Shown here one piece after another: positions 53,098 through 61,769 of a stretch of DNA of 64,000 nucleotides (position 1 is its first letter; the number at the start of each line of letters is the position of its first letter). A program made the translations under genes and the position numbers. The DNA comes from Lachnospiraceae bacterium A2 (GTDB lineage: Bacteria > Bacillota > Clostridia > Lachnospirales > Lachnospiraceae). The notes beneath the pieces are model-generated. The model made no database searches. It saw nothing but the letters and a program-made list of their open reading frames with translations, and had not been told where the DNA came from. The stretch lies in contig KE159636.1 of the NCBI GenBank assembly GCA_000403315.2, forward strand, positions 120,544-184,543, read 5' to 3'.

Positions 53098-54527
53098 GCC
53101 AGGATATCTATGAATGGGTAATTAACTATACCGGGGTATTCCATGTTTTGGCGCAAGCCTTGCTTTTTCTGGCCTTGTGGGGCATATTTTACCCGGAAAA
53201 GGAAAAAAGCAAGGGCTTTCTGGCTGGGGCGCTGGCAGGCGTGAACCTTCTGGCAGCCCTGTGGCCGGGGCTGGCGTCGTGGGTCCGGTATCCCCTTTCA
53301 GCAGCTTTGGTGCTGGCCTATGCCTTTGTGCGGCACCAAAAGCGTTTGGAAAAAGCAGTGTTTGTGCTGCTGCTGTATTATAACCTCCATGGGCTTAGCT
53401 TTCTGGTTTCCAACAGTATCCACCAGTATGGGATGGATGAGTATTTCGGTCATCTGGATGCAGCTTCGGCGGATTACCTCCAGTGGGTTTACAGAGGGGC
53501 TGCCGCAGGACAGGTGGTATTAATAGGTGTCTATAGCGTTCTGCTTTGGGGCCTGATGGGCATTTTAAAAAAGGTGGTGGAACAGCCATGGGAGATGGGC
53601 TGGCAGGATGTGGTGTTCCTGTCCTCCCTCAATGTGGCGGGCGGTATGCTGGCACGCATGGTATTTGATATTTCCATCGTGGAACTGGAACAGGGGATAT
53701 TCCTGCTGTTTGATGCAAAGCGGGATATGATATGGAAAATCCCAGTATTGGCCCTGCTGATTTATCTGGGGGAGCTGGCTGCCATTTCCATTTTCCAGAA
53801 ATACCGGGAACTGCAGAAGGAGCGGCAGCAGCGCTTTGTGGAAGGGCAGCAGATAAAGGCTTTGGGACGGCGGCTGGAGGAAGCGGAGGACTTCTATGGC
53901 AGCATCCGGAAAGCACGGCATGAGATGAAAAACCACATGGCAAACCTTAAGGGGCTGGCAGCCAGCGGGAATTTTCAGGCCGCAGGCCATTATATGGAAA
54001 AGCTGGAAGAAACCATGGGGACGCTGGATTACCAGTTTGCTACGGGGAACCCTGTGACGGACGTCATTATTAACGACAAATACCGGAAAGCCGCAGGGGC
54101 GGGGATTGAGTTCCAGGTAAGGTTTTCTTATGTGCCTGAGTTTGCCATCCCGGCATTTGACATGGGCATTTTACTGGATAACCTTCTGGACAATGCCATA
54201 GAAGCCTGCGGGAGGATGGAGGGGGCGCAGCGCTATATCCGGCTTAACCTGAAGCGGAAAAACCATTTCCTGCTGCTGGAAGTGGAAAACAGCTTTGACG
54301 GCATAGTAAATTGGGAGGAAGGCAGGCCGCTCCCGGCTACCAGAAAACAGGCTTCCTTAACTGCGGAAAAATGGGCAGGGCCATTGGCGGGAGGGGAGCA
54401 TGGGATTGGCTTAAGCAGCGTAAAGGAAATTGCAGAGCGTTACCTTGGAGTTATGGATATTAAAATAAATGGGAATGTGTTTAAGGTTACTGTGATGCTG
54501 CAGCAAAATACCGCAGGGGAACCGTAA
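53094..54527 (+). CDS. GHKL sensor kinase (AgrC-like), second module
   Basis: A 477-residue kinase with 6-7 N-terminal transmembrane helices (to about 245), a coiled coil, the H box RHEMKNHMANLKG and a GHKL ATPase with DNLLDNAIEACGR and HGIGLSSVKEI. The TTG at 53094 overlaps the regulator's stop (TTGA) and has GGAGGG six bases upstream; the ATG at 53088 abuts that site. It is paralogous to the kinase at 41900. Two unknown proteins follow in the same direction. Confidence 0.9.
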   Translation: MSQDIYEWVINYTGVFHVLAQALLFLALWGIFYPEKEKSKGFLAGALAGVNLLAALWPGLASWVRYPLSAALVLAYAFVRHQKRLEKAVFVLLLYYNLHGLSFLVSNSIHQYGMDEYFGHLDAASADYLQWVYRGAAAGQVVLIGVYSVLLWGLMGILKKVVEQPWEMGWQDVVFLSSLNVAGGMLARMVFDISIVELEQGIFLLFDAKRDMIWKIPVLALLIYLGELAAISIFQKYRELQKERQQRFVEGQQIKALGRRLEEAEDFYGSIRKARHEMKNHMANLKGLAASGNFQAAGHYMEKLEETMGTLDYQFATGNPVTDVIINDKYRKAAGAGIEFQVRFSYVPEFAIPAFDMGILLDNLLDNAIEACGRMEGAQRYIRLNLKRKNHFLLLEVENSFDGIVNWEEGRPLPATRKQASLTAEKWAGPLAGGEHGIGLSSVKEIAERYLGVMDIKINGNVFKVTVMLQQNTAGEP

Positions 54528-54595
54528 TTCCCTGCCAGCCTGCGGCAGAATGAAGCGCAGGGTGGCGACAAAGAAGAAAGCAGGAGGTATCTAGT

Positions 54596-55249
54596 ATGAG
54601 AGTGACAGACCAGATTATCAATGAAACAGCAAGGCGGGCAGGCGTCCCGGTAAATATGTCCCTTGTGGATTACCTGAACAAGAGCCAGAAGGATGATTTC
54701 TCAGATGTGTTTGGGACAGAAGCCAGCACAAACCTAGCGAAGAAAAACAGCTATGAGAAATTAGAAAAAAAAGCGGAAGAATTGGTGAAAAATGCACAGG
54801 CATTTTTGGCAGAAGGCCAGGATTCCATGTTTGCCAAGGCAAAGGAAAGCGGGGACTATGAGGAAGTGTACAGCCAGGTGGAAAAGCTGCTGGACAGCTA
54901 TAACGCAACCTTGAAATCCTTAAAGGGCAGTTCATCCACGCTGGACAGCTATTACAGCCAGATGCTCAAAGATGCCGCAGGGGAGAACAGCGAGGCCTTA
55001 AAGGCAGCAGGGATTACCATAGGGAAAGACGGAACCTTAAGCATTGACAAGGAGAAGCTAAAGGAACTGGATAAGGAAAGCCTGGAGAAGTTATTTGGCC
55101 CTTCCGGCACATTTACAGAAAAAATTGCCTTTCTGGGAGAGCGGGTGGCTGACAATGCAGGAGCCAATGCTTTAAGCTATTCCAGCAAATACAATGCCAG
55201 TGGGAACAGCTATGCGGCCTTTGGGAGCAAATATGATATTTGGGGATAG
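54596..55249 (+). CDS. Unrecognised helical protein, second module
   Basis: A 217-residue protein with no signal peptide or membrane helix. It is almost all helical with coiled-coil stretches (about 48-110 and 135-185) and a Ser/Asn/Tyr-rich end finishing YAAFGSKYDIWG. The helical core and short aromatic C-terminus resemble secreted filament-type or flagellar cap-like proteins, but I cannot assign a family. AGGAGG precedes the ATG. It lies downstream of a sigma-28-like promoter and kinase, and a further unknown gene follows at once. Confidence 0.75.
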   Translation: MRVTDQIINETARRAGVPVNMSLVDYLNKSQKDDFSDVFGTEASTNLAKKNSYEKLEKKAEELVKNAQAFLAEGQDSMFAKAKESGDYEEVYSQVEKLLDSYNATLKSLKGSSSTLDSYYSQMLKDAAGENSEALKAAGITIGKDGTLSIDKEKLKELDKESLEKLFGPSGTFTEKIAFLGERVADNAGANALSYSSKYNASGNSYAAFGSKYDIWG

Positions 55250-55263
55250 GGAAAGGAGCAGCG

Positions 55264-55932
55264 ATGTCTCAGAATACCATGTACGTAAATTATATGACGA
55301 AAACGTACCACAATTTTCTGAAAAGTTATGAAGCAGGGCAGAAACAGGCAGAATCTGTATCGTTTGCAGATAAAATAGCGGAAAAAAGGCTGGAAACGGC
55401 AGATTCCGCCCAGCCGGTGATTTCAGCTAAGGAACTGACGCTGGAAGAATACAAGGAGTATATCCATGATAGGATTTCGCAGATTCCAGTGAGCCCCTCC
55501 CAGATGGATTCTTCTTTTTCCGTGCATATTTCGGACGAGGGGTTTGAGGCCATGAAGGCTGACCCGGAATATGAAAAATGGGTATTGGATACCTTAAAGA
55601 GAAGCTTTGGGTTTGACAACCCATGGGCTGGCATTTGCGGCGGCAGCTTTGTGGTCCATACATTTGGGGCCACAAAGGAGGAATACAGCGGCCAAAGCTG
55701 GAGCCTGGGCTACCAAAATGGAAAAGGGGAAAGCCTGTTCCAGCGGGAATCTGAGGACAGCTTCTGGGAAAGGCGGGTACAGCGCAGGAAACACCTGCAG
55801 GAGCAGTTGGAGGAATTGCAGGAAAAGCGGATGCTGGATAAGCGTATGCTGGGGGAGGATTATGTGCAGCAGACGTATTTCTCTGCGGAACTGCTGTTTG
55901 CTGGGGCTGGGGAAGCTGAAAAAGAAAGCTAA
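55264..55932 (+). CDS. Unrecognised protein, second module
   Basis: A 222-residue soluble protein starting MSQNTMYVNYMTKTYHNFLKSYE with AAGGAGC upstream. The central region (about 95-160) has SFGFDNPWAGICGGSFVVHTFGATKEEY, a compact globular-looking segment, and the C-terminal 70 residues are a charged coiled coil. There is no signal peptide. It is the last gene of the second LytTR/GHKL operon and ends before the composite repeat. A family of uncharacterised Clostridial proteins seems likely; I give no function. Confidence 0.75.
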   Translation: MSQNTMYVNYMTKTYHNFLKSYEAGQKQAESVSFADKIAEKRLETADSAQPVISAKELTLEEYKEYIHDRISQIPVSPSQMDSSFSVHISDEGFEAMKADPEYEKWVLDTLKRSFGFDNPWAGICGGSFVVHTFGATKEEYSGQSWSLGYQNGKGESLFQRESEDSFWERRVQRRKHLQEQLEELQEKRMLDKRMLGEDYVQQTYFSAELLFAGAGEAEKES

Positions 55933-56092
55933 CAAATATCCCCCCTGTAAGGATGGATACTTTTGTTCACAGGGGGGAGTTCCGCGGGCAATGGGCTGGG
56001 CAGCCGCGCCTGCGCGGATATTTGGTGAATGCTGCGGGAGCTAATTATCCTGCCTGAACGGGCGGAGAGTTTATTTGGCTTTGCCGCTCTTT

Positions 56093-56285
56093 TTTCTCTT
56101 ATAGAGAATACCGTGTTACTGTGAAGTGATAAAGTGTATGGATTTCCTATAAGAGAAAAACAATATGCGCACTCGCACAAGAGGTAAAATATTGCTTCGC
56201 AATTGTGCTCGGCGCGCAAAGTGTCCAAGCCCCCTCATGAGTGAGGGGTTAGGGGAGCTGAAGTGGGCTTGCCCACTTTGTTCTA
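56093..56285. repeat. Composite intergenic repeat, copy 3
   Basis: The left half (CTCTTATAGAGAATACC to GGATTTCCTATAAGAGAAA) matches copy 2, the right half (GTGTCCAAGCCCCCTCATGA onwards to the GTGGGC/GCCCAC hairpin) matches copy 1. Its right end runs into the 3' end of the minus-strand surface-protein gene and supplies that gene's final codons and stop. Confidence 0.85.
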
Positions 56286-57961
56286 TTGCTCCATGCGCTG
56301 TACAGGGTATTTTTCCCGGACTTCTTATAGCTTCGGAGCCGTACATAATATTTGCTGCCTGCCTTCAGTTTTTTGAAGGTGCATGTAGTTTTCGTTACAT
56401 TCTGCCTTTTCAGGTTTTTCTTGAAATTCTTGCTGGTGCTTACCTGTACCTGATATCCGGTAGCCCTCTTGTCCTTTGCCCACTTTACTGTTAATTTCCT
56501 GCTTTTCCCAACAGAGAGGGATTTTACAGACGGCTTCTTTGGATAGGCCTTGATAGTAATTTTTACGGAATCTGTTTTTGTCTTGGCTGTGATGTATGCG
56601 ATTCCGGTGTTCTTGATGGTTACTTTTCCGTTTGTTTTGCCGACAGCGGCTATTTTGCTGTTGGAGCTTTTGTAAGTCAGGCTGCCGTTAGAGGTTACCT
56701 TAAGCTTGAAGGGCTTTGTGCCGTAGGAAACGGTGTAGGCCCTCTTTTTGCAGGTGATGGGCTGCTTTATGTTGTTGGTATCAGCAGTGCCATTGCCGCC
56801 CGGTGAGCTGCTGCCGCCCGAAGTGCCGTTGCCGCCCGGTGAGCTGCTGCCGTCCGAAGTGCCGTTGTTCCCAGTGGTGTCATCAGCTTTGGTTATGGTA
56901 AATGTTTTGGTTACGCTCCCCTTGTAATTGCCTTTGCCTGTGACAGTTGCCTTTGCAGTCCCCACATTGACATTGTCGGTGTAGGAAACGGTGTAGTCTG
57001 TGCTTGGGATAAGGGTTTTCCCGTCTAAAGTTACCGCTACGGCTGGGGTTTTGGCTTTTCCGTCATAGGGGTAGGTGGTTTTTTCCAAGGTTACGGCTGC
57101 TTTGGAGATGTCGGTTTGGGGCGCAGGGCCCAGGTCTTGCCCGTTAAATGGGAACCCATTTTCTCTTGCGTAAGCTTCTGCAGCGGAACCGCTTTCCCCA
57201 AAAATGGCAAAATCTGAAACTTTCCAACAATAAGTAGGGCCGTCGGGATCTTCATAACAGCGAAAACCAAATGCATGCATCCCAATGGAAGTAACGCTGC
57301 TGGGGATGGTAATGCTTTTCAGTTCACAACTCGCAAATGCGCCGGAACCGATTGTAGTGACGCTGTCCGGGATCGTAACATTTGCCAGGCTGCGTATAAC
57401 ATCATCCCCTGCAAAAGCCATGCTGCCGATTTCAGTTACGCTTCTCCCTTCAATTGTTGATGGAATCACTGCGGTACTGCCGCCATCAAATTTTGTAATT
57501 TTTATGGTGTTTGTATCTATATTTACTTGATACCCATAATCTCCTTCCCAAGCGGTCATTCTTATCTGGAAATAAACCGACTTTGTTCCAGTATAGCTGC
57601 CGATACCTGTGACAGTTACCTTTGCCCGGATGGGGTTTTTGGGAGTATACATTTCAGTATTGTCGCTGTAGGAAACGGTATAATCAGTGTCTTTGGTTAG
57701 TATTTTTTCGTTTAGCTTAACGGTTACAGATGGTGTTTTCGGCGTTCCGTCGTAGGCGTATATATTTTTTTCATTTTCCAGTGTTATTTCGGCGTTGGAG
57801 ATGTCGAAGTTGCTTGTTTCATCTTCGCCGGTGCTGGGAAGTTCTCCCTCCGTTGATTCTTCGGCCTGTACTTCCATGCCATACAAAGGCATCCCCGTAA
57901 CTGCCAGCAGCAATGCCAGCAATCCTGCAAGCATCCGTTTTGCTTGTTTTGTTTTTTTCAT
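56249..57961 (-). CDS. BspA-like leucine-rich surface protein, copy 1, altered C-terminus
   Basis: A secreted protein of 570 residues. It has a signal peptide (MKKTKQAKRMLAGLLALLLAV), MBG-like Ig domains (YDGTPKTPSVTV; YDGKAKTPAVAV), a short run of LRR_5 repeats (about 145-235), a Gly/Ser-rich hinge with GGNGTSGGSSSP repeats, a Big_2-like Ig domain and a C-terminal fibronectin-III-like domain. No LPxTG anchor is seen. After YSAWS it diverges from its two paralogues: the last 13 residues are encoded by composite repeat copy 3. I start it at MKKTKQ; the longer open frame runs into the leader. Confidence 0.85.
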   Translation of the reverse strand: MKKTKQAKRMLAGLLALLLAVTGMPLYGMEVQAEESTEGELPSTGEDETSNFDISNAEITLENEKNIYAYDGTPKTPSVTVKLNEKILTKDTDYTVSYSDNTEMYTPKNPIRAKVTVTGIGSYTGTKSVYFQIRMTAWEGDYGYQVNIDTNTIKITKFDGGSTAVIPSTIEGRSVTEIGSMAFAGDDVIRSLANVTIPDSVTTIGSGAFASCELKSITIPSSVTSIGMHAFGFRCYEDPDGPTYCWKVSDFAIFGESGSAAEAYARENGFPFNGQDLGPAPQTDISKAAVTLEKTTYPYDGKAKTPAVAVTLDGKTLIPSTDYTVSYTDNVNVGTAKATVTGKGNYKGSVTKTFTITKADDTTGNNGTSDGSSSPGGNGTSGGSSSPGGNGTADTNNIKQPITCKKRAYTVSYGTKPFKLKVTSNGSLTYKSSNSKIAAVGKTNGKVTIKNTGIAYITAKTKTDSVKITIKAYPKKPSVKSLSVGKSRKLTVKWAKDKRATGYQVQVSTSKNFKKNLKRQNVTKTTCTFKKLKAGSKYYVRLRSYKKSGKNTLYSAWSNRTKWASPLQLP

Positions 57962-58404
57962 TCTTTTTCCTCGCTTTCTTTTAGACAAAATGATTTGTTC
58001 CACAGAAAACCAAAGAAAAAGCAGGCTAAATAAAACCGCAGCCTGCTCATAAACTCCGATTTCCCACCCGGAATACCCCAAGGGCAGACAATGTTTAGTG
58101 CCTACCCTATAGGAATATCCCTGTGAGAAACCAAGAACAAGGCGCCGGTATGCGTTCCACACCTAGCACCTTGTCATATTATTTCAAGGCTTGCATCACT
58201 TTCCTGCAAAAATACACTTCCATATTGTAAATCAAGCCAATATCGCTTATAATAACCTATGTGTATCGCAGAATGTTTCTGCATTGTGTGGTAGTCGGAT
58301 TACCTCCCATTGCCCTGTACTACTGCCAATAGTGCAGGGTGGTACACCTTTGATTGTTCCTGATATTCTCAAACCTATTTTAGCACAAAGCTATACTGAT
58401 AACA
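57962..58404 (-). promoter_or_regulatory. Conserved leader of surface protein copy 1
   Basis: Promoter TTGTTA (58404-58399), 17 bases, TAAAAT (58381-58376), then a 5' untranslated region of about 410 bases. It holds several stems, among them CCCTGCACTA/TAGTACAGGG, and an intrinsic terminator at 58046-58015 (GCAGGCT/AGCCTGC then Ts), 54 bases before the ATG. It is about 90 percent alike, by eye, to the leaders of copies 2 and 3. Confidence 0.75.
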
Positions 58405-58456
58405 AGCACAAAATTAGTTCACTATTCATTGTCTACAGAGAATCCTTAAGGCCATC

Positions 58457-61270
58457 CTATCGCTTAATCTTACCGCTCTGTTTTGGGCTGCTCCATGCGC
58501 TGTATAGGGTGTTTTTCCCAGATTTCTTAAAGCTTCGGAGCCGTACATAATATTTGCTCCCTGCTTTCAGTTTTTTAAAGGTATATGCAGTTTTTGCAGT
58601 ATTCTGCTTTTTCACGTTTTTCTTGAAATTCTTGCTGGTGCTTATCTGTACCTGATATCCGGTAGCCCTCTTGTCCTTTGCCCACTTTACCGTTAATTTC
58701 CTGTTCTTGCCTGTTGGCAGGGATTTTACTTTTGGCTTTGCAGGTCTGACTTTGATGGTGATTTTTACGGAATCTGTTTTTGTCTTGGCTGTGATGTATG
58801 CGATTCCGGTGTTCTTGATGGTTACTTTTCCGTTTGTTTTGCCGACAGCGGCTATTTTTCTGTTGGAGCTTTTGTAAGTCAGGCTGCCGTTAGAAGTTAC
58901 CTTAAGCCGGAAGGGCTTTGTGCCGTAGGCAACGGTGTAGGCTCTTTTTTTGCAGGTGATGGGCTGTTTGGAATTGCTGGTTCCTGCAGAACCATTGCCG
59001 TCCGAAGTGCCATTGTTTCCTGCGGGGTTATTGGCCTTGGTGATGGTAAATGTTTTGGTTACGCTCCCTTTGTAATTGCCTTTGCCTGTGACGGTTGCCT
59101 TTGCGGTTCCCACATTTACATTGTCGGTGTAGGAAACGGTATAGTCTGTGCTTGGGCTAAGGGTTTTCCCGTTTAATGTTACGGTCACGGCTGGGGTTTT
59201 GGCCTTTCCGTCATAGGGATAGGCGTCTTTTTCCAGAGTTACGGTTGCTTTGGAGAGGTCGGCCTGGGATGGGGTGCCTTGGGAACCGCCATTCTGGGAT
59301 GGGCCAGTTCCGGGTGTTGTGCCAGAATCTCCGCCTGTGGCAGGCTGGTTAAATGGGAAGCCATTTTTTGTTGCATAAGCTTCTGCCGCAGAGCCGCTTT
59401 CGCCATAAATAGTAAAATCTGCTACTTTCTTATCACTGATGTCACCACCGTCGTCTGGATCCACTTCATATTCACAAAATCCAAATGCATGGTAACCAAT
59501 AGAGGTCACAGTGCTGGGGATAGTAATGCTTTTCAGGTTCCTCCAATGATAAAATGCGTAGCTGCCGATAGAAGTTACGCTTGCCGGAATGGTAAGGCTT
59601 GCCGGGCTGTCAGAACTGAACCAGGACGACCACAGAGAGAATGCCTCCTCGCCAATAACAGTTACGGTTTTCCCAGCAATTGTTTCTGGAATCTTAGCGT
59701 CGTTGTTCGCGCCATCATATTTTAGGATTGTTACGCTGTTTCCATCCTCATTTACTTTATACTTAAAATCTCCCTCCCAACCAGTTTCGCTGATTGAGAA
59801 GTTTACTGCCGTGCTCCCGTGATAACTGCCCATGCCTGTGACGATTACTTCTGCACGTCCGATTTCTGTATTATTATTGTAGAAAACAGTATAGTCAATG
59901 CCCTCAGTCAGGGTTTTTCCGTCCAGTTTTACTGTTATAGCTGGGGTTTTGGGGGTTCCGTCCCAAACGTAACCGTCATCTTCTCCTTCCAGTGTGATGC
60001 TGGCATCGGAAATCATAGCGGACGTAATAAATGAAAATCCATTTTCTGTTGCATAGGTTTCTGCTTCGGAACCTTTCTTACCATAAATGGTAAAGCCTGA
60101 GATTTTTTCTTTCAAATCCTTGTTAAAATCATTACGTTTATAGCCAAAAGCGTAGCTATTAATAGGCCCTATGTTGGGGATGGTAAGGCTTGTCAAACTG
60201 GTGCAGCCTAAAAATGCTTCAGAATGGATTGCATAAGAGCAACAGCCAGGCAAGAGATTAAGGTTTGCCAAATTGCTGCAGTTTTCAAAGGCATGGTTCC
60301 AAATTGTATCTACACTGCTTGGGATAGTAAGGCTTTCCAAGCTGCTGCAGTCCTTAAATGTCGTATGCTCAATGGTTGATAGATTGTTTGGTATGTTAAC
60401 GGATTTTAAACCGCTGCATCCCTTAAATGCGGAATAGCCAATAGATGTGACATTATTTGGGATAGCAAGGGCTGTCAGGCTACTACAGCCATAAAATGCA
60501 CATTCGCCAATGGAAGTGACGCTGTCTGGAATGGTAAGGGCTTCCAAACCGTTGCATTCTTGAAATGCATAGGGAGCGATGGAAGTGATGCCTTCTGGGA
60601 TATGTGAATTTTTGCAGCCTGATATAAGGGTATTATTTCCTGTCTGTATAATTGCATTGCAATTGTTCCTGCTATCATATACTGTATTCCCTTCTTTTAC
60701 TTTTATGGTTTCCAGATTACTGCAGCCACTAAACGTGTCGCTAGAGATAGAAGTAGCGCTGTCTGGTATAGTAAGGCTTGTTAAACTGGTGCAGTCTTTA
60801 AATGCAGAGTCGCCGATAGAGGTTATGCCCTCTGGTATGGTAAAATCTGCTAAATTGGTGCATCCCTTAAATGCACAGAAATCAACCGTAGTGATACTGT
60901 CCGGGAGAGAAAGGTTTGCTAATTTGGTGCATCCCTCGAATGCGCTGTTACCGATATAAGATACATTGCCAGAGATGGTAAGGCTTGTCAAACTGGTATT
61001 TTGATAAAATGCCTCATTACCGATAGCAGTCACGCTTTTCCCATCAATCTCTGATGGAATCGTAACGCTTGTCTCTGTTGTTTCTCCGGAATTATAATGT
61101 GTAATCATTACACTTTTTCCATCTTTATTTACCATATAGTAAAAATTCCCATCCGTCAGTACTTCATCTGCCGCTCGTACTTCCATGCCACTTAATGGCA
61201 CTCCCGTAACTGCCAGCAGCAACGCCAGCAATCCTGCAAGCATCCGTTTTGCTCGTTTTGTTTTTTTCAT
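58457..61270 (-). CDS. BspA-like leucine-rich surface protein, copy 2
   Basis: A secreted protein of 937 residues, the largest of the array. After the signal peptide it has about 12 LRR_5 repeats (consensus SLTSLTIPDSVTSIGxxAFxGC, about 60-380), an MBG-like domain (YVWDGTPKTPAITV), two or three more LRR units, a Gly/Ser/Pro hinge, a second MBG-like domain (YPYDGKAKTPAVTV), a Big_2-like Ig domain and a fibronectin-III-like C-terminus. BspA-type repeats mediate adhesion to host matrix or other bacteria. The start MKKTKRAK follows GAGGAAAAAGA. The last 250 residues are nearly identical to those of copy 1. Confidence 0.9.
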   Translation of the reverse strand: MKKTKRAKRMLAGLLALLLAVTGVPLSGMEVRAADEVLTDGNFYYMVNKDGKSVMITHYNSGETTETSVTIPSEIDGKSVTAIGNEAFYQNTSLTSLTISGNVSYIGNSAFEGCTKLANLSLPDSITTVDFCAFKGCTNLADFTIPEGITSIGDSAFKDCTSLTSLTIPDSATSISSDTFSGCSNLETIKVKEGNTVYDSRNNCNAIIQTGNNTLISGCKNSHIPEGITSIAPYAFQECNGLEALTIPDSVTSIGECAFYGCSSLTALAIPNNVTSIGYSAFKGCSGLKSVNIPNNLSTIEHTTFKDCSSLESLTIPSSVDTIWNHAFENCSNLANLNLLPGCCSYAIHSEAFLGCTSLTSLTIPNIGPINSYAFGYKRNDFNKDLKEKISGFTIYGKKGSEAETYATENGFSFITSAMISDASITLEGEDDGYVWDGTPKTPAITVKLDGKTLTEGIDYTVFYNNNTEIGRAEVIVTGMGSYHGSTAVNFSISETGWEGDFKYKVNEDGNSVTILKYDGANNDAKIPETIAGKTVTVIGEEAFSLWSSWFSSDSPASLTIPASVTSIGSYAFYHWRNLKSITIPSTVTSIGYHAFGFCEYEVDPDDGGDISDKKVADFTIYGESGSAAEAYATKNGFPFNQPATGGDSGTTPGTGPSQNGGSQGTPSQADLSKATVTLEKDAYPYDGKAKTPAVTVTLNGKTLSPSTDYTVSYTDNVNVGTAKATVTGKGNYKGSVTKTFTITKANNPAGNNGTSDGNGSAGTSNSKQPITCKKRAYTVAYGTKPFRLKVTSNGSLTYKSSNRKIAAVGKTNGKVTIKNTGIAYITAKTKTDSVKITIKVRPAKPKVKSLPTGKNRKLTVKWAKDKRATGYQVQISTSKNFKKNVKKQNTAKTAYTFKKLKAGSKYYVRLRSFKKSGKNTLYSAWSSPKQSGKIKR

Positions 61271-61710
61271 TCTTTTTCCTCGCTTTCTTTTGGGCAATGT
61301 TTGCTGTTCCACAGAAAACCAAAGAAAAAAGCAGACTGAATAAAATCGCAGTCTGCCCAACTCCGATTTCCCACCCGGAATACTCCGAGGGCAGACAGTG
61401 TTTAGCGCCTACCCTATAGGAATATCCCTGTGAGAAACCAAGAACAAGGTGCCGGTATGCGTTCCACACCTGACACCTTGTTACTTTATTCCAAGGCTTG
61501 CATCACTTCTGCAAAAATACACTTCCATATTGTAAATCAAGCCAATATGGCTTATAATAACCTATGTGTATCGCAGAATATTTCTGCATTGTGTGGTAGT
61601 CGGATTACCTCCCATTGCCCTGCACTACTGCCAATAGTGCAGGGTGGTACACCTTTCATTGTTCCTGATATTCTCACACCTATTTTAGCACAAAGCTATA
61701 TTGATAACAA
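61271..61710 (-). promoter_or_regulatory. Conserved leader of surface protein copy 2
   Basis: Promoter TTGTTA (61710-61705), 17 bases, TAAAAT (61687-61682), then a leader of about 400 bases. The terminator at 61356-61325 is GCAGACTG/CAGTCTGC followed by TTTTTT. Just upstream, GTCTGCCC can pair with GGGCAGAC of the terminator's 5' arm, which would form an antiterminator. Confidence 0.78.
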
Positions 61711-61769
61711 GTACAAAAATCATTGTTTTCTTCATGGGAAAATCAAAAATTTGAAGAAAAAGAGGAACC

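Noticed and set aside
57962..58162. N-terminal extension of surface protein copy 1 (MWNAYRRLVLG...)
   Set aside because: In copies 2 and 3 the same peptide is in another frame relative to the gene; a signal peptide and ribosome site mark the later start.
58321..58360. AGGGTGGTAC on the plus strand of the surface-gene leaders resembles the T-box antiterminator motif
   Set aside because: It is on the strand opposite to the genes, lacks the CGCG end and a stem I, and no plus-strand gene follows.
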